Part shown: one piece after another, positions 59,864 to 64,000 of the stretch | Layout: each line of letters begins with the position of its first letter | Numbering within the stretch: the stretch's first letter is position 1 | NCBI RefSeq assembly: GCF_039541795.1 | Contig: NZ_BAABGX010000002.1 | Location: 682,001 to 746,000 of the forward strand | Source of the DNA: Nibribacter koreensis | GTDB taxonomy: Bacteria > Bacteroidota > Bacteroidia > Cytophagales > Hymenobacteraceae | Direction: 5' to 3' | Length of the DNA stretch: 64,000 bases | The notes under the pieces: generated by a model | Told to the model about the DNA's origin: nothing | Database searches by the model: none | Seen by the model: only the letters and a program-made list of their open reading frames with translations | Made by a program: the position numbers and the translations under genes

Positions 59864-61198
59864 ATGAAAGACGCAAGAAAATTAGGACTACTCTTCTACC
59901 TGTTGTTAGTAGTCACGTTCACCGCTTGTACTGAGGACGAAGATGATTCGCCGTTGGTAGTCACCAAAGGACAGGGCGTATTGCAAGGCACTATCACCGC
60001 CAACAGAACCCTGGACGCCGACACCGTTTACACTCTCAAAGGCTTCGTGTATGTAGACAACAACGCCACCTTGACCATTGAGCCCGGCACCTTAATCAAA
60101 GGCGAAAAATCATCACAAGGAACATTAATTGTAAAAAGAGGCGCCAAGATTATGGCGCAGGGCACCGCAGAAAAACCCATTGTGTTCACCTCAAACCAGC
60201 CCAAAGGCCAACGCGCACCCGGCGACTGGGGCGGAGTGGTTATCTTGGGTAGAGCCAAGCAGAACCAAACCTCTGAGCCCGTAGTGGAAGGCGGTCCGGA
60301 CGCGTACTACGGCGGCACCAATGACTTGGACAACTCTGGTGTGTTCAGCTATGTGCGCATTGAGTTTGCGGGTTACCCACTTCAGCCCAACAAAGAACTG
60401 AACGGCTTGACCATGGGCGCCGTTGGTTCTGGCACTAAGATAGACCACGTGCAGGTTTCTTTTGGCGGGGATGATGCCTTTGAGTGGTTTGGCGGTACGG
60501 TAAACGCTACGCACCTGGTGGCTTATAAAAACACCGATGACATGTTTGACACCGACTTCGGGTACAGCGGACGCGTACAGTTTGCCTTGGGCGTGAGTGA
60601 CCCTAACTTATGGGATGTGGCCTCTGGCGGAGCTTCCAACGGTTTTGAGTCTGACAACGACGGCTCTGGCTCTACCTTGACACCTTTGACCACGGGTATT
60701 TTCTCTAACGTGACGATCATAGGCCCGGGCACCAACTTGCCAAGCGGTGCTCAGTTTGGTCAAGGCGCGCACTTGAAGAAAGGTACCAGCTTGTCTATCA
60801 GAAACTCCATCATCACGGGTTTTGCTAAAGGAATCACCTTGGATGGTGGCTTGGTGGAAGGCTATGCACAAAACAACAGCATCAAAATCATGAACACCGT
60901 GGTTTCTGGCGCTGGCGCCAACACAGCGGTAAACAAAGCTTCTTCTTCTTCTACCAGCGCTTTTAACGCCAGTGAGTGGTTCGCCAATTCATCTTACAAC
61001 AACGGCATCAAAACCTCCGCAGAGTTAGGACTGGCTACTACTGCTCCTTACATGCCTACTGCTGGTTCTATGGCTTTGACGGGTGCTTCGTTCACTGGCT
61101 TGACTGGCTTTGAGAACGTGACACATCTGGGCGCTTTTGGAACGACCAACTGGACTACCGGCTGGACCAACTGGGATCCTCAGAACACAGACTACTAA
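59864..61198 (+). CDS. Beta-helix surface lipoprotein paired with the TonB receptor
   Basis: 444 aa. Lipoprotein signal with lipid Cys in TFTACTEDEDDS (acidic run, surface-export type). The body is rich in Gly, Asn and Thr with the pattern of a right-handed parallel beta-helix (GTLIKGEKSSQGTLIVKRGA; APGDWGGVVILGRAKQNQTS; SIRNSIITGFAKGITLDGGL). No T9SS C-terminal domain. It starts 46 nt after the receptor gene, so the two probably form a receptor-lipoprotein uptake unit. Substrate not known. Confidence 0.85.
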   Translation: MKDARKLGLLFYLLLVVTFTACTEDEDDSPLVVTKGQGVLQGTITANRTLDADTVYTLKGFVYVDNNATLTIEPGTLIKGEKSSQGTLIVKRGAKIMAQGTAEKPIVFTSNQPKGQRAPGDWGGVVILGRAKQNQTSEPVVEGGPDAYYGGTNDLDNSGVFSYVRIEFAGYPLQPNKELNGLTMGAVGSGTKIDHVQVSFGGDDAFEWFGGTVNATHLVAYKNTDDMFDTDFGYSGRVQFALGVSDPNLWDVASGGASNGFESDNDGSGSTLTPLTTGIFSNVTIIGPGTNLPSGAQFGQGAHLKKGTSLSIRNSIITGFAKGITLDGGLVEGYAQNNSIKIMNTVVSGAGANTAVNKASSSSTSAFNASEWFANSSYNNGIKTSAELGLATTAPYMPTAGSMALTGASFTGLTGFENVTHLGAFGTTNWTTGWTNWDPQNTDY

Positions 61199-61289
61199 AC
61201 CTTATTTAAAATACGACGGTGTCTCTGAAGGGTGAGATACAAGGAGACACCGCCACTTGCCCCATGAAGTAGTCTCTCATGCGGCGGGG

Positions 61290-61320
61290 GCCTGCCAGCC
61301 ATGGCAGGCTTTTTCTTTTT
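61290..61320 (+). terminator. Terminator of the TonB receptor-lipoprotein operon
   Basis: GCCTGCCA/TGGCAGGC 8-bp stem with a 4-nt loop, then TTTTTCTTTTT. Confidence 0.85.
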
Positions 61321-61345
61321 ACCTACTTAGCGCTATCGCAGAAGC

Positions 61346-61383
61346 CGTTTTTGGTCTATTTTCTGAAAAACAGTGCAAAAACG
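61346..61383 (+). repeat. 38-bp palindromic repeat
   Basis: CGTTTTTGGTCTATTTTCTG then AAAAACAGTGCAAAAACG; between the terminator and the perfect copy at 61537. Confidence 0.88.
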
Positions 61384-61525
61384 GATGCTGTATCTACTAC
61401 TTCGGCTTTAAAGCGGCTGCCTCTCAAACAGACCATTTAACTGGCGTTCCCTTTCATCCATAGAAAACTACCAAGGACGCCGTTTATAAAGCTGGTCTTA
61501 ACTGTTGCAAGGTAGAAAGGCACTA

Positions 61526-61585
61526 AATGCAGAAGCCGTTTTTGGCCTACTTTCCAGAAAGTAGGCCAAAAACGGCTTCTGCATT
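61526..61585. repeat. 38-bp palindrome with extended perfect arms
   Basis: Core 61537-61574 (CGTTTTTGGCCTACTTTCCA then GAAAGTAGGCCAAAAACG) flanked by AAATGCAGAAGC and GCTTCTGCATTT, giving arms of about 29 bp with no mismatch and almost no loop. Sits between a plus gene and a convergent minus gene, where it could stop transcription from both sides. Confidence 0.95.
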
Positions 61586-61605
61586 TATAGAATTAAACTC
61601 TTTTA

Positions 61606-62598
61606 TTAACTGATAGGCACTTTACGCAGGATAGATTCCACGAAGTCCTTGGTCTGCACATTGTCTGCTTCGGCTTCATAGTTCAAGATAATGCGGTGGC
61701 TTAGTACGTCAGAGGCTATCTCTTTGATGTCTTCTGGCAACACGTAGTCGCGCTCATCAAAGAAAGCTACGGCCTTAGCCGCCAGGTTCAAGGCAATGCT
61801 GGCTCTAGGCGACACCCCAAACTGCAGGTATTGCGCGAAGTCGTTCAGGTCATAATCTGCCGGGCGTCTTGAGGCGAAGACAAGCTCAATAATATACCGC
61901 TCTAACGTCTCAGAAATCTGCACCTGGTTGATGGCATTCCGGATGTCAAAGATGTCCTGTTTGGTTAATATGGTGTTGACGGTACTGCTGTAAGACAAGT
62001 TAGACATCCGGCGCATTACTTCCAGTTCATCTGCCTTGGTCAGGTAATCCACATAGACTTTCATCATGAAGCGGTCTACCTGCGCCTCGGGCAAAGGGTA
62101 GGTCCCCTCCTGCTCTACCGGGTTTTGGGTAGCCAGTACCAAGAAAGGCAAATCCAGGCGGTAGGTTTTATCCCCAATGGTTACCTGCTTCTCCTGCATG
62201 GCCTCCAGCAAGGCAGACTGCACCTTAGCCGGGGAGCGGTTCACCTCATCCGCCAGAATCAAGTTGGCGAAGATGGGGCCTTTCTTTACCTCAAAGGCAG
62301 ACGAGCTTTGATTGTAGATCATGGTGCCAATCAAGTCAGAGGGTAGCAAGTCGGGCGTGAATTGGATACGGGAGAAGTTCAGGTGCAAGACCTTGGCCAG
62401 CGTATTAATGGTCAAAGTCTTAGCCAAACCTGGAACACCTTCTAACAGGATATGCCCGTTCGTAAATAGACCAATCAATAAGCGGTTGACCATGTACTGC
62501 TGGCCCACTACCACTTTGCCTACTTCCTTGAATACCTGCTTTATCTTAAGCTGGTGCTCCCGAATCCTTTCCTGAAATAAGAGATCGTCCGTCTGCAT
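61606..62598 (-). CDS. MoxR family AAA+ ATPase
   Basis: 330 aa. Walker A LLEGVPGLAKTLTINTLAK near residue 50, Walker B ILADEVNRSPAKVQSALLEA near 115, sensor 1 VLATQNPVEQEGTYPLPEAQ and the C-terminal lid domain (FGVSPRASIALNLAAKAVAF). MoxR proteins help activate neighbouring VWA-domain or secreted complexes; such a partner would be expected further to the left or right but is not in view. Ends 21 nt before the extended palindrome. Confidence 0.92.
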   Translation of the reverse strand: MQTDDLLFQERIREHQLKIKQVFKEVGKVVVGQQYMVNRLLIGLFTNGHILLEGVPGLAKTLTINTLAKVLHLNFSRIQFTPDLLPSDLIGTMIYNQSSSAFEVKKGPIFANLILADEVNRSPAKVQSALLEAMQEKQVTIGDKTYRLDLPFLVLATQNPVEQEGTYPLPEAQVDRFMMKVYVDYLTKADELEVMRRMSNLSYSSTVNTILTKQDIFDIRNAINQVQISETLERYIIELVFASRRPADYDLNDFAQYLQFGVSPRASIALNLAAKAVAFFDERDYVLPEDIKEIASDVLSHRIILNYEAEADNVQTKDFVESILRKVPIS

Positions 62599-63293
62599 AT
62601 CTACTTTATTGGCTAAAACGCAAGATACCTAATTCTATTGGTTCAATGGTACAACAGTCTTACCAAGCTTATAAGGCTTTACTCACAGTCATGGTGTTCC
62701 TCTTAAGCATACTGCCTTAAAAAGAGCGAAGCCGCTAACTATGGGCACTAAGAACAGGCTATGCAAACTCTGGTCATAACACTGTTCTGCTTCGATGTTT
62801 TTCAAATATTAAATCCATTAGATTCTATAATGGTATTTGCCCTAAGGCATACATTACGTCATATCACTACCTAAAGAATATGACCGCGCAAACACATTAT
62901 CATTAAAATCAATTAAACATCAATCCAATCATACCTAAATTCAATACATATAATTATTTAAGGATAATTATATAATCATTTTAAAAGTATTGATTCCCTA
63001 AACAATACGTATTTATTCTTGACTTATTATCAATTGCCCTTGTAAGTGATTTACAGCCTGTTTTTAACGGATTAAATACGGACTCGCCCTCATTTTCTAT
63101 TCATCGTGTTTTTTGCCGTATTCATCGAATTGCTTTTCTCCTACCGGAACTTTATAGTCAATTTTGGACTGTCTTAATACAAACAGGCAAAGACTAACAA
63201 CCTTACATATAGCAAAACTGCAATAATAGGTCATCAATTAGTTTTACCCCTGGTTTTAAGTCAAAGAGCTTAGAGATTACAATTAGATAAAAC
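62599..63293. other. 695-nt AT-rich gap without genes
   Basis: Strongly AT-rich (for example TTAAGGATAATTATATAATC near 62958), no 38-bp repeat, no credible ORF longer than about 75 codons, no tRNA. It contrasts with the roughly balanced base composition elsewhere. It holds the upstream region of the secreted protein gene at 63294, presumably including its promoter. Confidence 0.7.
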
Positions 63294-64000
63294 ATGATGA
63301 AACACCCCTTACTCCTGGCACTCCTTGTTTTGTTTCTACTCCCGCTCACTATGCATGGTGAGGGGTCAAAACAACTGACACCCAACCTGTCAACCGCAGC
63401 ACTTACAGATCCTAACAATGACAAGGCAGGTTATTTGGCACATGATGCCAACTTTCCTAGTGCCAGCGGGGTGTCTATTACATCTTTGAGCTTTTTAAAG
63501 CCTGCTGGTTTTAGCCGTAACGGGGCTACCTTTTCTGCAGATCACAGACTTTTAATCAGGGTCAAGAGCGGGGAACGCCTATTTTACGGGGTGCGCAGAG
63601 CTATTCATGACCAGACCACTGCCAACCAAGGTGATTTGACCATCACCATTAGACGAGCCGCCAACAGCACTGACCAGGTAGGCACCATTGTACAAACGAC
63701 TACTTTGGCCCGTAACCAATCTTCAACCAGGCACATGCTGCTAGCTACCCAGGCAGGGGTAATTGGTAATGCAACCCAAGCGAATGCTGGACCCAGATTT
63801 AGTTTAAACGGCACTGTCATCAATAATGCCGGATATGACCCGCTTGGCTTTATTAACAACACGGGCGCAGACCAGGATTACTGGGTGGAGTTTGAACAAG
63901 TAGGAGAATCTTCCTGGACAGATGATGGCCGCAGATTTTCTGTGTATGACTTATGGGATTTTACGGTAATTGACGCAGCCGGCGCAGAGAAACCAGGACG
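63294..64000 (+). CDS. Secreted protein, 5' part (continues beyond the window)
   Basis: The frame opens at ATG 63294 and has no stop to base 64000, so at least 235 aa. Signal peptide MMKHPLLLALLVLFLLPLTM with cleavage near HGEGS. The visible part (SKQLTPNLSTAALTDPNNDK; AGYLAHDANFPSASGVSITS; TITIRRAANSTDQVGTIVQT) is beta-rich and Thr/Asn/Ser-rich, like the large surface proteins of gliding Bacteroidota; a C-terminal sorting domain cannot be checked here. Function unknown. Confidence 0.8.
   Translation, partial: MMKHPLLLALLVLFLLPLTMHGEGSKQLTPNLSTAALTDPNNDKAGYLAHDANFPSASGVSITSLSFLKPAGFSRNGATFSADHRLLIRVKSGERLFYGVRRAIHDQTTANQGDLTITIRRAANSTDQVGTIVQTTTLARNQSSTRHMLLATQAGVIGNATQANAGPRFSLNGTVINNAGYDPLGFINNTGADQDYWVEFEQVGESSWTDDGRRFSVYDLWDFTVIDAAGAEKPG

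Noticed and set aside
57001..61198. SusC/SusD-type polysaccharide utilisation locus
   Set aside because: No SusD-like protein, glycoside hydrolase or sensor gene is present; the partner is a beta-helix lipoprotein.
19008..61574. 38-bp repeats as simple intrinsic terminators
   Set aside because: On their own they lack a T-tract after the stem (the 3' end is AAAAACG) and some lie between divergent genes (31318, 52147), so termination cannot be their only role.

Overview
The window is a chromosomal segment from a member of the Bacteroidota, most likely Cytophagales/Hymenobacteraceae (a Rufibacter/Nibribacter/Pontibacter-like organism; genus not provable here). Supporting evidence: promoters of the Bacteroidota form TTTG-N19/20-TAnnTTTG, weak Shine-Dalgarno sites, DUF3467, DUF4397 and PG_1098-like proteins, surface lipoproteins with acidic residues after the lipid Cys, and SusC-type TonB receptors with carboxypeptidase-regulatory domains.

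Layout. 1-15.8 kb (all minus) is the core information-processing cluster: tRNA-Tyr, tRNA-Gly, tRNA-Thr, tuf, tRNA-Trp, secE, nusG, rplK, rplA, rplJ, rplL, rpoB, rpoC, a DUF3467 gene, then rpsL, rpsG and fusA (cut by the window edge). Three promoters can be read directly (before tRNA-Tyr, tRNA-Trp and rpsL). 15.9-27.8 kb is housekeeping: an M1 metallopeptidase lipoprotein, a biotinyl carrier protein, pyrH-frr, an ECF sigma/anti-sigma pair in an operon with gmk-nadD, two GT2 glycosyltransferases, ahcY and a DUF4397 surface lipoprotein. 28-32 kb has a PG_1098-like methyltransferase, a 3-methyladenine DNA glycosylase and small secreted or membrane proteins. 32.3-35.6 kb is a vitamin B12 uptake unit: cobalamin riboswitch, BtuB-like receptor, BtuG-like beta-propeller lipoprotein. 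38.1-45.7 kb is a one-directional metal (copper) handling region: HMA-AraC fusion regulator, two Cys-rich four-helix Csp proteins, a CDF efflux protein, a CzcO-like flavoprotein, a CopA P1B-ATPase and an HMA chaperone, followed on the other strand by a Ca2+-type P-type ATPase. 49-56 kb has a B12-binding-type radical SAM protein, a GNAT enzyme and a Tat-exported PaoABC-like molybdenum aldehyde oxidase. 57-61 kb is a TonB receptor plus beta-helix lipoprotein operon; then a MoxR ATPase, 0.7 kb of AT-rich non-coding DNA, and the 5' end of a secreted protein that runs off the window.

The most unusual signal is not a gene. A 38-bp palindrome (left arm CGTTTTTGGCCTGTTTTC, right arm its complement) occurs at least 25 times between 19.0 and 61.6 kb, nearly always exactly 38 bp long and almost always in the gap between genes. 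Several copies carry compensatory changes in both arms. In five places its outer TTTTT tract directly abuts a GC-rich hairpin, so that hairpin plus repeat reads as an intrinsic terminator. One copy lies inside the 3' end of an ORF, a half copy forms a hairpin between rpoB and rpoC, and a diverged look-alike sits inside copA. At least four other short palindrome families and one longer dispersed module (29.5 kb and 56.3 kb, opposite strands) share the same gaps.
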